Shown here: one piece after another, positions 8,541 through 18,054 of the stretch
Position numbering within the stretch: position 1 is the first letter of the stretch
Layout: each line of letters begins with the position of its first letter
Source: Planctomycetota bacterium
GTDB lineage: Bacteria; Planctomycetota; UBA1135
Length of the DNA stretch: 64,000 nt
NCBI GenBank assembly: GCA_002705055.1
Contig: PAHY01000042.1
Coordinates: forward strand, 162,363-226,362
Direction of reading: 5' to 3'
Translations under genes and position numbers: made by a program
Notes under the pieces: model-generated
Databases searched by the model: none
The model's input: only the letters and a program-made list of their open reading frames with translations
Told to the model about the DNA's origin: nothing

Positions 8541-9614
8541 CTAGCCGGCGGACGGATCCAGGACCACCTTGTGCGCCTCGCCCTTGTCGAGCAGCGCGAT
8601 GCCCTCCTCGAAGGAGGACAGCGGCAGCTGGTGGGTGACGATGTGGTCGAGGTCGAGGCCCAGCTTGAGCATCGACAGCATCTCGTCCCAGGTGTCGAAC
8701 ATGCGCCGACCGACCACCCCCTTGAGGGTGAGTCCTTTGAAGATGACCCGCTCGCTGAAGCGATCGATCAGCAGATCGCGGCCGGCAGGAATGCCCAGCA
8801 TGACCATCTCGCCGCCCGGGTAGAGCACCTCGAGGCCATCGTTGATCGCCGGCACCGCGCCGCTCATTTCGAGCACCACGTCGACGCCGCCGCCGCTGAA
8901 CTCGCGGACCTTGCCGGCGAAGTCCGGCTCGCTGAGCGGATTGACGATGTGAATCGGCACGCGGTCGCCCATGCGGGCCGCCCACTCGTGGGCGCGCTCG
9001 AGGTGCCCGGGCGAGACCTCGGAGATTGTCAGCGACGCGGCACCCTTGAACTGCACCACCGCCGCGGCCATCGCGCCGATGGCGCCGTAACCGGACAGCA
9101 GCACGTGGCGCCCTTCGACCGTGTTGGCTGCCTGCACGGTGTGCACCGCATTGCCCAGCGCGTCAAGCAGAGCGCCGATGTGCGGCGGCACCGTTTCCGG
9201 GTCGAGCCGCACCAGGTTGGAAGCCGGTACCACGACCGACTCGGCGAAGCAGCCGTTCTGCTGCAGGCCGGCGATCTTGGTGTGCTCGCAGACGTGGAAA
9301 TCGCCGCGCAGGCAGGCGCGACAGTGGCCGCAGACGATGTGCATCTCGGCGGAGACGTAGTCGCCTTCCGACCAGGTCTCGACACCATCACCCACGGCGT
9401 CGATGTAACCGCAGAACTCGTGGCCGATCGTGACCGGCGGCCGCACCAGATGCGAGATCGACTCGTCCCAGTGGTAGATGTGGCGGTCGGTGCCACAGAT
9501 CGCCGTGCGCGCCACGCGCACACGGACCTCGCCCGGCCCCGGTGTGGGAACCTCGACATCATCGCCGTAGGAGACCCCGCGGGCCTCCGGGCGCACCATC
9601 TGGATTGCACGCAT
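8541..9614 (-). CDS. tdh: L-threonine 3-dehydrogenase
   Basis: Zinc medium-chain dehydrogenase that oxidises L-threonine to 2-amino-3-ketobutyrate with NAD, feeding kbl. 357 residues. Seen: catalytic zinc ligands Cys40 ([12 protein letters not shown]) and His65-Glu66 (GHEFCG), the four-cysteine structural zinc loop [15 protein letters not shown], the Rossmann motif GYGAIG, and [14 protein letters not shown]. The HIYHWD and GTDRH patterns separate Tdh from alcohol or sorbitol dehydrogenases. It follows rodA by 36 bases on the same strand, so read-through from the cell-shape operon is possible, but no link in function is evident. Confidence 0.94.
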   Translation of the reverse strand: MRAIQMVRPEARGVSYGDDVEVPTPGPGEVRVRVARTAICGTDRHIYHWDESISHLVRPPVTIGHEFCGYIDAVGDGVETWSEGDYVSAEMHIVCGHCRACLRGDFHVCEHTKIAGLQQNGCFAESVVVPASNLVRLDPETVPPHIGALLDALGNAVHTVQAANTVEGRHVLLSGYGAIGAMAAAVVQFKGAASLTISEVSPGHLERAHEWAARMGDRVPIHIVNPLSEPDFAGKVREFSGGGVDVVLEMSGAVPAINDGLEVLYPGGEMVMLGIPAGRDLLIDRFSERVIFKGLTLKGVVGRRMFDTWDEMLSMLKLGLDLDHIVTHQLPLSSFEEGIALLDKGEAHKVVLDPSAG

Positions 9615-9650
9615 GCGCTTTCGATTCTACCGCCGGCGGCGGCTTAGCTT

Positions 9651-10796
9651 CTAATCATCGTCCCCGTAGGCCCGCCTTTCAAATAGCGGCGCGGGCGCGG
9701 CCCCGGCCGAGAGCGCGACCCCCAGCAGCAGGCCCGAGACCGCCATCGAGCTGCCGCCCCAGGACACCATCGGCAGCGGCAGCCCCGTGGTCGGCCAGGC
9801 GCCGCTGGATACCCCCACGTTGAGGCAGAGGTGGGTCGCGAAGTGCACCCCGATCCCCGCCACGACCAGCCGGGTGAAGGGGTCGCGGTATCGGCTGGCC
9901 CGCACGAAGGCCGTGACCGGCAGCAGCGAGTACAGAAACAGGAAGGCGAGCGAGCCGAGGAAGCCAAACTCCTCGGCGATCACCGGGAAGATGAAGTCGT
10001 TGTGGCGCTCGGGGAGTCGGTCCAGCCGGTTCTCCGGCCCCTGCCCCCAGCCATGCCCGGTCCATCCGCCCGACCCGATGGCCAGCTTGGCATGCCAGAG
10101 GTGATAACCGGCGTCGGCGATCTCTTCTTCGCTGAGATGATCCTGCCGCCACCAGGTCTCGATTCGCTCGCGTTGATAATCCTGAATCGCCAGGAAGGCG
10201 AATGGGGCCAGCAGCACCGGCAGGATGAAGAACCAGCGCATCACGCGGCCCGGCGTGCCGGCCAACCAGGCGAGCGCCAAGAACAGCGGGACGGTGCTGA
10301 GCGCGGTACCCAGATCCGGCTGGATCAGGATCAGACCGAAGGGGACGACGGTGAGCAGCGCCGGGGTGGTGAGCTCGGTCATCCGGCGCGGGCGCGGCCG
10401 CGAGGCGAACCAACGCGCCAGCGCCAGAATGATGCCGAGCTTGGCAAACTCACTAGGCTGCAGCTTGAAGCCGCCGCCGAGGTCAATCCAGCGCCGGGCG
10501 TTGTTGGTCGAGTCGCCGATGACGAAGACCGAGAGCAGGAATCCGATGCAGCCGGCGTAGACCAGCCAGGCCTGACTGCGCCACAGCCGCGCGGGGATCG
10601 AGGCGCCGATCGCGCAGGTCACCCCGACCGCCGCCATCCGCACCATATGCCCCTTCGGCAGCGCGTCGGCGCCGCCGATGCTCCACTGCATGATCAGCCC
10701 AGCCAGCAGGATCATCCCCGTGACCGGCAGCAGCGGCCAGTCGGTGCGCTTCAGGAAGCGCCAGACTCGAACCGGGGGGGAACCGCTTGCCGCCAT
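9651..10796 (-). CDS. rodA: SEDS peptidoglycan glycosyltransferase RodA
   Basis: Integral membrane lipid II polymerase of the elongation machinery, working with the PBP2 transpeptidase. 381 residues with about ten hydrophobic segments. Seen: NARRWIDLGG followed by LQPSEFAKLG, the catalytic acidic segment QPDLGTAL, PERHNDFIFPVIAEEFGFLG, and the late loop TTGLPLPMVSWGGSSM. The last is the usual SEDS signature and, with the mre-mrdA context, points to RodA rather than FtsW. It ends the mreB-mreC-mreD-mrdA-protease-rodA run, 6 bases after the protease gene. No frameshift or missing motif seen. Confidence 0.95.
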   Translation of the reverse strand: MAASGSPPVRVWRFLKRTDWPLLPVTGMILLAGLIMQWSIGGADALPKGHMVRMAAVGVTCAIGASIPARLWRSQAWLVYAGCIGFLLSVFVIGDSTNNARRWIDLGGGFKLQPSEFAKLGIILALARWFASRPRPRRMTELTTPALLTVVPFGLILIQPDLGTALSTVPLFLALAWLAGTPGRVMRWFFILPVLLAPFAFLAIQDYQRERIETWWRQDHLSEEEIADAGYHLWHAKLAIGSGGWTGHGWGQGPENRLDRLPERHNDFIFPVIAEEFGFLGSLAFLFLYSLLPVTAFVRASRYRDPFTRLVVAGIGVHFATHLCLNVGVSSGAWPTTGLPLPMVSWGGSSMAVSGLLLGVALSAGAAPAPLFERRAYGDDD

Positions 10797-10802
10797 CGCC
10801 GG

Positions 10803-12572
10803 CTATTCGCCTTCGAGAATCAGCGTGAAAGGCGAAGGCAGATTGGAGGCGTTGTGGGTCCAGCGCATTTCCACTTCGGAAACGCCGGCCGTCTTCGGCT
10901 CGTAGATGACCGTGAACTCCAGCGCGTCGCCCGGATTGAGGCGCAACGGGCTAAGGCAGGAGTCATCGGCGACGCGCCGCATGACCGTCGCGATGTAGGG
11001 CTCGAAGTCGGGGTCGATCCGATTCAAGCCGCCGACGCAGGTGTGGCAATAACTCAGGATGGTGCCTTTGACGCAATCCCGCTGAGTCTGGCAGACCCCG
11101 AAGGCCTGCGAGCACTCATCGAAGGGCGGGCAATAGTCGTGGGTGTGCGCGGTCCCGAAGTTGTGACCGATCTCGTGCGCGACGACGACGAAATCCCAGT
11201 AGCCGACGGCGCGGTCAAAGTCGAAGCTCGACCAGACGGCGCCGGTCGTGATCCCGGTGCTGACCCCAAAGCCGCCGGTGCGGCTGCACAGAGTGCCGCT
11301 CTCGGAGTAGTAGGCGATCCCACCTTCGTTCATGCCGTTGCACAGCAGATGCCCCAGGTCCGCATCTGCGGCGGCACCCGGCCAGTTATTGCCCCAGTGA
11401 TCAGCAAACTCCTCGAGCAGGTCCTCGGCGGAGCCGGCGGTATCCGGAGCTACCCAGGGATCCGACTCGGTGTCGTAGAGCCGCAGGTAGACCATCTCGA
11501 GCTGCGTCTGAATGCGCTGCTGATAGCGATGCCCCACGGCCGCGACGAGCTGGGCGACGTAGGTCGTGGCCGCCGCGTTGTCGCCGAACTGGTCGAAGAA
11601 GTCCTCGTCGGTCTCGAAGCCAAGCTGGCAACGGCGCACCGCACCCACGCTCGCGGCGAGGCCCTCGGAGTCGCCGTCACCGTCAGAGCCGGGCGACTGC
11701 AGGATGTCATCGCCCTCGGTGCCGCCGGTCCAGCCCGGCTCACGCACCGGCGGCGGAACGAGCCCGCATCGGAAGTCGCGCGCCGATTGCGGCTCGACCG
11801 CCTGCAGGCTACTCAGCCTCCAGATGCGCTGGCGTGCCGCATCCCAACCCTGCACCGGATCCGGCTCGGTGCCCAGCAGGATGACCTCATCGTCGGTGTG
11901 CATCCAACCACGACTTCCGCGCGGCGAGAAGCTGAGGAAGACGGTGCTACCGGGATCTCCTACGACTTCGCCGGTCCAGGCGCTGAACCCCGCGAGCACT
12001 TCCGTGACGGCGTCAGCCCAGACCTGGCCGTCGACCACCACCTGCGCGCCCGCGGCGAAGGGCGAGGGCAGCGGCCGCAGGATGAGGTCCGCGGTCTCGC
12101 CGTCCGGCATCGGAAAGGACGGGATCAGCCGCGGGCGGGCGTCGCGTTGCGCGGCCGCCGCCCACTGGCCGATGCTCGCAGCATCGGGCAGGAAGACCTC
12201 GCCAAAGACCGGGTCGCTGCTGAGCGGCGCGCCGGGGAAGCGCAGCTCACTCTCCGGCGGCGGCGAACCCGCGGTGAGGCTGGAGTAGTTGGACTCCGAC
12301 AGCAGTTCGAAGTCGCGGACATCGAGTTCGTCGGTGGCCTCAAACAGCACCGGGTCCAGCCGCACCGAATCCGAACCGGAGTTCATGAAGCGGATGTTCA
12401 GCTCCTGGCCCGGCTGAATCCCTGTGATCCGATCGCCCGAGGAGTAGCCGCTGCCGCCAATCTCAATGTCGAGACTGGCGTTGGGGTTCTTCTTGCTGCC
12501 CCCGCCCCCACAGGCGGCCAAGCTGGCCGCGACAAGAAGGAAGGCGAACAATCGTGGCGGAGAACTCTGCAT
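10803..12572 (-). CDS. Metzincin-like zinc metalloprotease, putative lipoprotein
   Basis: A 589-residue secreted protein. The ATG at 12572 was chosen because it sits 1 base past the mrdA stop and begins a lipoprotein signal with lipobox LAAC (Cys21, Gly at +2), implying outer-membrane anchoring if Lol rules hold. The zinc site HEIGHNFGTAH (near residue 466) is the metzincin/reprolysin-type HExxHxxGxxH. A Cys-rich segment follows and then ILSYCHTC (about 503), where relatives I recall carry IMSYC, so the Met-turn methionine appears to be Leu. The N-terminal 100 and C-terminal 50 residues both look like parts of an ASH/choice-of-anchor-D sandwich. Its place between mrdA and rodA suggests an envelope role. 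Substrate unknown. Confidence 0.82.
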   Translation of the reverse strand: MQSSPPRLFAFLLVAASLAACGGGGSKKNPNASLDIEIGGSGYSSGDRITGIQPGQELNIRFMNSGSDSVRLDPVLFEATDELDVRDFELLSESNYSSLTAGSPPPESELRFPGAPLSSDPVFGEVFLPDAASIGQWAAAAQRDARPRLIPSFPMPDGETADLILRPLPSPFAAGAQVVVDGQVWADAVTEVLAGFSAWTGEVVGDPGSTVFLSFSPRGSRGWMHTDDEVILLGTEPDPVQGWDAARQRIWRLSSLQAVEPQSARDFRCGLVPPPVREPGWTGGTEGDDILQSPGSDGDGDSEGLAASVGAVRRCQLGFETDEDFFDQFGDNAAATTYVAQLVAAVGHRYQQRIQTQLEMVYLRLYDTESDPWVAPDTAGSAEDLLEEFADHWGNNWPGAAADADLGHLLCNGMNEGGIAYYSESGTLCSRTGGFGVSTGITTGAVWSSFDFDRAVGYWDFVVVAHEIGHNFGTAHTHDYCPPFDECSQAFGVCQTQRDCVKGTILSYCHTCVGGLNRIDPDFEPYIATVMRRVADDSCLSPLRLNPGDALEFTVIYEPKTAGVSEVEMRWTHNASNLPSPFTLILEGE

Positions 12573-12573
12573 G

Positions 12574-15222
12574 TCAATCCTGGATCTCGTGGAAGTACGC
12601 ACGAGCTTCTTCGGACGCGAGGAACTGATGGACAACCAAGTTGGCGATTTCCCCCCCGTGCAGCTGGACATTCTCGCACAAGACCGCGAAGGCGTATCGA
12701 GGCTCGTCCCACGGGAAGTAGCCGGCAAACCAGGCATGGGTCGGGTGAATCCGGCTGGGTTGTGAGGTCCCCGTTTTGCCCGCGACGCGAAACAGGTCAA
12801 GCCGGTAGCGTTCATCGAAGGCGGTTCCGGCCGGGTCCTCGGTGACAGCACGCAGCGCGCCCTGAATCTGTCGCTGGAAAACCGGGTCGAGGGGGACGCG
12901 GGCGGGCTCGGGCAGGGCCGGCGCCCCCCCGCCGCTGCGCAGGACCAGCCGCGGCGTGACCAGCTCGCCGGTGGCGAGCCAGCCATAGAAGCGCGCCATC
13001 TGGAGCGGGCTCGCGTGCACCGAGACCTGACCGATCCCGAAGCGCGCCAGGGTGAAGCCGTTGAAGTTCTCGTGCCGGGAGGCGAGGTAGTTCGCACCGG
13101 TCTCAAGCAGGCGATTCGGCCCGCTGGCGAGCCGGAATCGCTCGCCGTCGTCGTAAGGACCTTCGCGATCCTCCTCGTCGAGATGATCGTGATCGATCGG
13201 CACGATCTCGATGCCGCTCGGCGCGCCGAATCCCAGCTCGTGCGCGCGCGTCCACATCGGCTCCCAGCCGAGCTCGTGCGCTAGCGTGTAAAAGTAGGTA
13301 TTGCACGAGAGCTTGAGCGCCTCGTGCATATCGAGCGAACGCGCCGAGTGATTGCGGCACTTGAGCGGGCGGATCCGCTCGCTCGCCTGCATGCCCGGCG
13401 GCAACCACTGATTGCCGCAGTAGATCTCGCGGTTCCAGGCCTGCGGATCGCGCTCGAGCGCAAGCAGTGCGATCAGCGGCTTGAAGGTCGAGCCAGGGTA
13501 CGGCGTCTGCCAGCCGCTGGCGTTACCGCCCAGTCCGCGGTGGCGGAAGACCGCATTGGCGACATCATCACGGAGGACCTCGAAGTCGGTGCGATACTCC
13601 TCGCGGGTGTAGCTGGGCACGGTAGCCAGCACCGGAATCGAGCCGTCGCGCAGATCGATGATGGCCAGACCGGCGCGCGGCTGACGCAGATCCTCGCGCA
13701 GCGCAGCCTGGCTGGCGTCGAGGCGATCGCGCGCGATCGCATAGGCCTGCGCGATCGCCCGTTCGGCCACTGCGTTCAGCTCGGCCGAGAGGCTGAGCTG
13801 CACATCCTGGCCCGGGCGCGGCGGCACAAACTCGAGCTCGCGGGGCGCGCCTTCGTCCTCGACGCCGACCAACTCGCGCAGATAGCCGCGTTCCCCACGC
13901 AGGACCTCCTCGAAGGCCCATTCGACGCCGCTGCGCCCGACCACATCCCCCGGCCGCATCGTGCTGCGCAGAAACTCACGGCGCAGCTCACGGTAGAGCT
14001 CTTCCTCTGCGGGGGTGCGCACCAGCTTGCCCGCCAGCTCCTGCAGAACCCGGCGCTGGGCATAGTAATCCTCGATGTCGTCGTTCGAGGTGATCCGCAC
14101 GTTGCCGACCAGGTGCGGGGCGACATCCTGCGGGTAGAGACGGTCCGCTGCGGCTTCGATCTGCAGGCCGGCGAAGGCTTCGGGATCCTGGCCGATCCGA
14201 TCAACGATCTCGTAGTCCACTCCGCGCACCAGGCGGGCCACGCGGTCGCGGTGAATGCGCGCCACCAGTTCGCGCCGCAGCCCGGCGACGTCGTCCTGGG
14301 CGACGGCTTCGATCCGCCCCAGCAGCTCGCCCAGCTGCTCGGCGCTCGGCCCGGTCTGCGGCGGCGGAGCGATGGCCGCGGCGAGCTCTTCCAGCTCGCC
14401 AGTCCACTGCCAGCGGCGGGCGAGATCCTGCAGGGCGAACAGGCGCTCGACCTGCCACTCCAGGCGCGCCTTCTCGCCTTCGGGCTCACGATGCAAGCCC
14501 AGCGCACCCACCACTTCCCACTCGCCGATACCGAGGGCTTCGGCCGCTGCGCTGCGCACCGCCTGCTGACGAATCCGACGCTCCAGTCCGCGCCGCTCGT
14601 CCTCGAGACGGACGAGCAAAGGCTCTTCAAAGCCGAGACCCAGGAGTCGCTCGATCTCGCGCAGACGCTCGAAGCAGCTCGCCATGCCGTCGCGCAGCGT
14701 GTCCTCCGCCTCCGGGAATGCCTCGCCGAAGGCCGGACCCTCGGTGCGCAGCCAGGCCTCGATCGCTTCGCCTTCGCTGCGCGAGAAACCGACCAGCTGA
14801 CGCAGATAGAAGATCGCGTCACCCTGGCGGCGACTGCCCAGGCCGGCGAAGTCGGTGGGCTGCAGCGCCAGCACTCGGAGGATCAGCTGCTCCACCTGCT
14901 GCGGCACCGCATCCAGGCCGGTGCAGGGGATGCCCAGCAGCAGACAAAGCTCGAAGAGCTGCGCGACCGGTTGCCCGCGCCGGAACGCGCGGTACTCGAG
15001 CATCAGATCGAAGGAGCGCCGGTCCTCGGCCAGCACGACGCCGGCGCGATCCAGGATGCGGCCACGTTCCGCCGGGATCGTGCGCTTCTCCAGCCGCGAT
15101 CGCCGCGCGCGCTCCGCCCACTCTTCGTGCTCGACGACCTGCAACTGGAACATGCGCGCCGCGAGGATGACCTGCACGGCGGCGAGAACCAGAATCAGGT
15201 GACGCAGCCTGCGTTTTCTCAT
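12574..15222 (-). CDS. mrdA: Penicillin-binding protein 2 with a large N-terminal insertion
   Basis: Class B transpeptidase that cross-links peptidoglycan during elongation, periplasmic with one N-terminal membrane helix (about 8-24). The ATG at 15222 overlaps the mreD stop (ATGA); 882 residues, against about 600-650 for the family. Active-site motifs are complete: SxxK at Ser578 (YPGSTFKP), SxN at 639-641 (SCNTYF), KTG at 816-818 (AGKTGTS). The dimerisation-domain marker RGRILDRAG is at 53-61, but the next expected marker (YPQDVAPHLVGNV) comes only at 363, so roughly 200 extra, mostly helical, charged residues lie between, with a further small insertion at about 390-470. Neighbours mreD and rodA confirm the role. 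Confidence 0.94.
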   Translation of the reverse strand: MRKRRLRHLILVLAAVQVILAARMFQLQVVEHEEWAERARRSRLEKRTIPAERGRILDRAGVVLAEDRRSFDLMLEYRAFRRGQPVAQLFELCLLLGIPCTGLDAVPQQVEQLILRVLALQPTDFAGLGSRRQGDAIFYLRQLVGFSRSEGEAIEAWLRTEGPAFGEAFPEAEDTLRDGMASCFERLREIERLLGLGFEEPLLVRLEDERRGLERRIRQQAVRSAAAEALGIGEWEVVGALGLHREPEGEKARLEWQVERLFALQDLARRWQWTGELEELAAAIAPPPQTGPSAEQLGELLGRIEAVAQDDVAGLRRELVARIHRDRVARLVRGVDYEIVDRIGQDPEAFAGLQIEAAADRLYPQDVAPHLVGNVRITSNDDIEDYYAQRRVLQELAGKLVRTPAEEELYRELRREFLRSTMRPGDVVGRSGVEWAFEEVLRGERGYLRELVGVEDEGAPRELEFVPPRPGQDVQLSLSAELNAVAERAIAQAYAIARDRLDASQAALREDLRQPRAGLAIIDLRDGSIPVLATVPSYTREEYRTDFEVLRDDVANAVFRHRGLGGNASGWQTPYPGSTFKPLIALLALERDPQAWNREIYCGNQWLPPGMQASERIRPLKCRNHSARSLDMHEALKLSCNTYFYTLAHELGWEPMWTRAHELGFGAPSGIEIVPIDHDHLDEEDREGPYDDGERFRLASGPNRLLETGANYLASRHENFNGFTLARFGIGQVSVHASPLQMARFYGWLATGELVTPRLVLRSGGGAPALPEPARVPLDPVFQRQIQGALRAVTEDPAGTAFDERYRLDLFRVAGKTGTSQPSRIHPTHAWFAGYFPWDEPRYAFAVLCENVQLHGGEIANLVVHQFLASEEARAYFHEIQD

Positions 15223-15701
15223 CGGTCGAGCCGCAGTCGTCTGGGTCCAGGACGGCGCACCACGGCCCAGAACGAACCCACCCAAACTACCCCGAGCAGC
15301 GACTCGGTCCAAGCACGCTCCAGGCCAAGTCGCTGCGCCTCGAGCGAGTCCAGCAGGACAGGCGCCAGCGCCGCCAGCGCCCCCACCAGAAAGCGCAGCA
15401 GAAAGGACTCTTCGCTGAGGTGCCGGTGGACGCGCTCGCGCACGAACAGCGCGGCGGCGAGGCCCGCCCAGCAGCTCCAGGGCGAGACGGCGCTCACGGA
15501 AGCGCGCAGCACCCCCAACACCAGAACCACCTCGACCGCATAGCGCAGGCGATCACTGGCGCGGGCCGGCACGCAGCCGATCGCCAGCAGCAGCCAGGGG
15601 TCCGGGAGCGCCTGCCCGAGGGAGCTCGCGCGCAGCGCCGGCGCCACCACCGTGATCAGCAGGGCGACCGGCAGCAGCACCCGCCAACGCACCCACTTCA
15701 T
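15219..15701 (-). CDS. mreD: Rod shape-determining protein MreD-like
   Basis: A 160-residue membrane protein with four to five hydrophobic stretches, of the size and position of MreD, the small inner-membrane partner of MreC. The ATG at 15701 overlaps the mreC stop (ATGA) and its own TGA overlaps mrdA. MreD is poorly conserved, so the call rests mainly on gene order (mreB-mreC-mreD-mrdA-rodA), size and membrane pattern rather than on motifs. An upstream in-frame extension would only read into mreC. Confidence 0.8.
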   Translation of the reverse strand: MKWVRWRVLLPVALLITVVAPALRASSLGQALPDPWLLLAIGCVPARASDRLRYAVEVVLVLGVLRASVSAVSPWSCWAGLAAALFVRERVHRHLSEESFLLRFLVGALAALAPVLLDSLEAQRLGLERAWTESLLGVVWVGSFWAVVRRPGPRRLRLDR

Positions 15702-16867
15702 CGCTCGGCCTCCGGCTCTTCGAGCGGGACGCGCCCGAGCACCTGCAGCGCTCCGACCGGGCGCGGGGCCGGGTCGCTCTGTGCGCCGAGAAACAGCCCG
15801 CGGGGCACCCCGCTGCCCCCGCGCGTGAAGAGAAGCTCCGCTTCTTCGCGGGTCGCGACGTTCTGATCCAGGCCCACCCAGCTCGAGGCCGGCCACTGGG
15901 CCGGCGCGCGCAGGCTGCACCAGAGCAGTTCCCCGCGCTGCGCCACCACTCGGCCGAGCACGCGATCGTCGACAGTTGCCACGGCGGCGCGCACCCCGGC
16001 CGCCGCGCGGAGAGCACACAGCCGCGCGCCGAACACGCCGTCGGCGCGCAGCGCCAGCTGGGTGGCGCCGCTGCGAACCTGGGGCTCCGCCACCACCGAC
16101 TCACTCACGGCGCCCGCGGCGACAAAGACGCGCCCCTCCGCGCCGGCCGGCAGATCGAAGTCGACCTCCCAGGCGGCTGAATCGCGATCCGGATCCCCGA
16201 CACGGATCACCGAACCGATCCGCAGATCCAGCCCGGCATAGGGCGGTGGATCATCCGAACCGCGGCGATAGCGCACTAGGCTGCCGACCACCGGCTCGCC
16301 TTTGGGCTCGGGCCAGCGGATCAGCGGACGATGATCACCGCCCCGCCCCTCGAGCACCGCGCGCAGCAGCTGATCCCGATCGCCCGGGACGACCACCGCC
16401 GTCCTCCGCGCTGCGCCGCTGGCCAGCAGGACTTCGGCGGTGCTGGGCCCGGTGGCGCCGATCCGACCCAGCCAGCGGTTGCCGTAGACCACCGGCATCC
16501 CGGGCGCGAGGCCGAAGTCGGCCCCTGCCGCCAGCAGCAGGCAATGGCGGTCCAGCTCCATCCGCCCGACCGGCACCTCCAGCCAGGCCACGCCAGGAAC
16601 CGCCTCGGGACGCCCCGCTTCGCGTTCGGCGGCGATCAGCGCTTCGGAGGCCAGACTGGGCGCCAGGCCTTCCTGCGCGCCAGGAGAGACGCGCTCGACG
16701 ACCCAGGCCGCCAGCGGCATCGTGAACTCGGCGACCGGTGCGGTCAGCGCGCGGCCGGCGGATTCGAGCGGCGCCAGCCGCAGCACCGCCTGCGCCAGCA
16801 GCGCCAGCACCCCGACCGTCAACAGAACGGCGCGGCGGTGCCGCTCGGCGACCGAGGGCAGGAACAC
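15698..16867 (-). CDS. mreC: Rod shape-determining protein MreC
   Basis: Periplasmic scaffold of the elongasome, anchored by one N-terminal helix (about residues 10-30). I chose the GTG at 16867, 2 bases after the mreB stop, giving 389 residues beginning MFLPSVAERHRR; longer frames only run into mreB. Seen: the usual MreC body with VPVGRMELDRHCLLLAAGADFGLAPGMPV-type strands followed by GRIGATGPSTAEVLLAS and GDRDQLLRAVLEG, typical of the paired beta-barrel domains. A coiled-coil before the barrels is short. The C-terminal third (from about 230) is an extra Ala/Arg-rich beta region beyond the common MreC length. Confidence 0.85.
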   Translation of the reverse strand: MFLPSVAERHRRAVLLTVGVLALLAQAVLRLAPLESAGRALTAPVAEFTMPLAAWVVERVSPGAQEGLAPSLASEALIAAEREAGRPEAVPGVAWLEVPVGRMELDRHCLLLAAGADFGLAPGMPVVYGNRWLGRIGATGPSTAEVLLASGAARRTAVVVPGDRDQLLRAVLEGRGGDHRPLIRWPEPKGEPVVGSLVRYRRGSDDPPPYAGLDLRIGSVIRVGDPDRDSAAWEVDFDLPAGAEGRVFVAAGAVSESVVAEPQVRSGATQLALRADGVFGARLCALRAAAGVRAAVATVDDRVLGRVVAQRGELLWCSLRAPAQWPASSWVGLDQNVATREEAELLFTRGGSGVPRGLFLGAQSDPAPRPVGALQVLGRVPLEEPEAER

Positions 16868-16869
16868 GA

Positions 16870-17925
16870 CTACTGCAAGTCGTCGCCCTCGGAGAGGAAG
16901 CTCGCGTAGAGGTCGAGATCCTCGAGGAAGCGTGCCGTGCCCCGTGCTACCGCGGTGAGCGGTTCGTCGTCGATCCGGCAGGGCAGGCCGGTGTTCTCTT
17001 TGATGTACTGGTCGAGGCCGGGCAGCAGCGCACCGCCGCCTACCACCACGATGCCGACTTCCAGCAGGTCGGAGCCGATCTCGGGCGGGGCAGCCTCGAG
17101 GCAATCCAGGATCGCGCGCAGAATGCCGCGCAGCGTTTCCTGCAGCGCTTCGCGAATCTCCTCAGAGTTCAAGACCGCCTTGCGCGGCATGAGGTTGAGG
17201 GTGTCGCGACCTGCGATCTCGAGGGACTTCTCCTGCTCGAGCGGGTAGGCCGAACCGATCGTCTTCTTCAGCATCTCGGCCGTCTGCGGGCCGATCTGCA
17301 GGTTATGGTTCTTGCGGACGTAGTTGAGGATCGCCTCGTCGAGGTCATCGCCGGCCACCTTGACCGACTTGACCACGACCGGACCACCCAGCGCGAGCAC
17401 CGCGACTTCGGTGGTACCGCCGCCGATGTCGACGATCATCGAACCCTCGGCTTCGGTGATGGGCAGATCCACGCCCAGGCCGCCGGCCATCGGCTCGTCG
17501 ACCAGGTAGACCTTGCGCGCACCGGCCCGCTCGGCCGAGTTGATCACCGCGCGGCGCTCGACCGTGGTGATGCCCGAGGGCACCGCGATGACCACGCGCG
17601 GACGCACCATCGAGCGCCCCTCGTTGGCCTTGCGCAGGAAGTAGCGCAGCAGCTTCTCGGTGACCTCGAAGTCGGCGATGACGCCGCCCTTCAGCGGGCG
17701 GATGGCCTCGATGTTCTTCGGCGTCTTGCCGAGCATGTCGTAGGCCTCGAGACCGACGCCCATGCCCTCGAGGATGACCTCGTTGGTGCCCTTGTAGACC
17801 GCCACCACCGAGGGCTCGTCCAAGATGATGCCCCGCTCACGCGACGCGATGAGCGTGTTGGCGGTGCCGAGGTCGATGCCGAGGTCCTCCGACAGGGAGA
17901 ACCGACTCGTGAGCCACTGGAACAA
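16870..17925 (-). CDS. mreB: Actin-like rod shape protein MreB
   Basis: Cytoplasmic actin homologue that directs wall elongation. 351 residues from a TTG at 17925; the resulting N-terminus MFQWLTSRFSLSEDLGIDLGTANT matches the family, and no better ATG exists. Seen: phosphate-1 DLGTANTLI, VIAVPSGITTVERRAV, connect-1 VDEPMAGGLG, phosphate-2 DIGGGTTEVAVL and the adenosine motif VGGGALLPGLDQ. The amphipathic FQWL start fits membrane binding. It heads mreBCD-mrdA and has a TATACT -10-like box about 45 bases upstream. Many Planctomycetota lack a full mre operon, so its completeness here is informative about the organism. Confidence 0.96.
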   Translation of the reverse strand: MFQWLTSRFSLSEDLGIDLGTANTLIASRERGIILDEPSVVAVYKGTNEVILEGMGVGLEAYDMLGKTPKNIEAIRPLKGGVIADFEVTEKLLRYFLRKANEGRSMVRPRVVIAVPSGITTVERRAVINSAERAGARKVYLVDEPMAGGLGVDLPITEAEGSMIVDIGGGTTEVAVLALGGPVVVKSVKVAGDDLDEAILNYVRKNHNLQIGPQTAEMLKKTIGSAYPLEQEKSLEIAGRDTLNLMPRKAVLNSEEIREALQETLRGILRAILDCLEAAPPEIGSDLLEVGIVVVGGGALLPGLDQYIKENTGLPCRIDDEPLTAVARGTARFLEDLDLYASFLSEGDDLQ

Positions 17926-17969
17926 GGGCGGGTTGGGGTTCGAAGTTCGGGGAAGCGATGCCCTGCGGC

Positions 17970-17998
17970 AGTATAGAGAGCGCGGGGGCGGAAAAGAA
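17970..17998 (-). promoter_or_regulatory. Putative sigma-70-type promoter of the mre operon
   Basis: On the minus strand a TATACT -10 box (17970-17975) lies 17 bases from a weak TTCTTT -35 (17993-17998). Transcription would start near 17963 and leave a leader of about 38 bases before the mreB TTG. The -10 is good, the -35 poor. Confidence 0.4.
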
Positions 17999-18054
17999 GC
18001 GCGGCCGACCCCGAAGCGGGATCGACCGCGAAAAGCCTGAGAGAGGCCGTGAGG

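Noticed and set aside
9831..12845. A 1004-codon plus-strand frame antisense to rodA and the metalloprotease
   Set aside because: Low-complexity Arg/Gly/Ala composition and no family pattern; the minus strand has the SEDS and zinc-protease motifs.
10803..13106. A 767-codon form of the metalloprotease starting upstream
   Set aside because: It would overlap the mrdA C-terminus by over 500 bases; the ATG at 12572 gives a clean lipoprotein signal 1 base after the mrdA stop.
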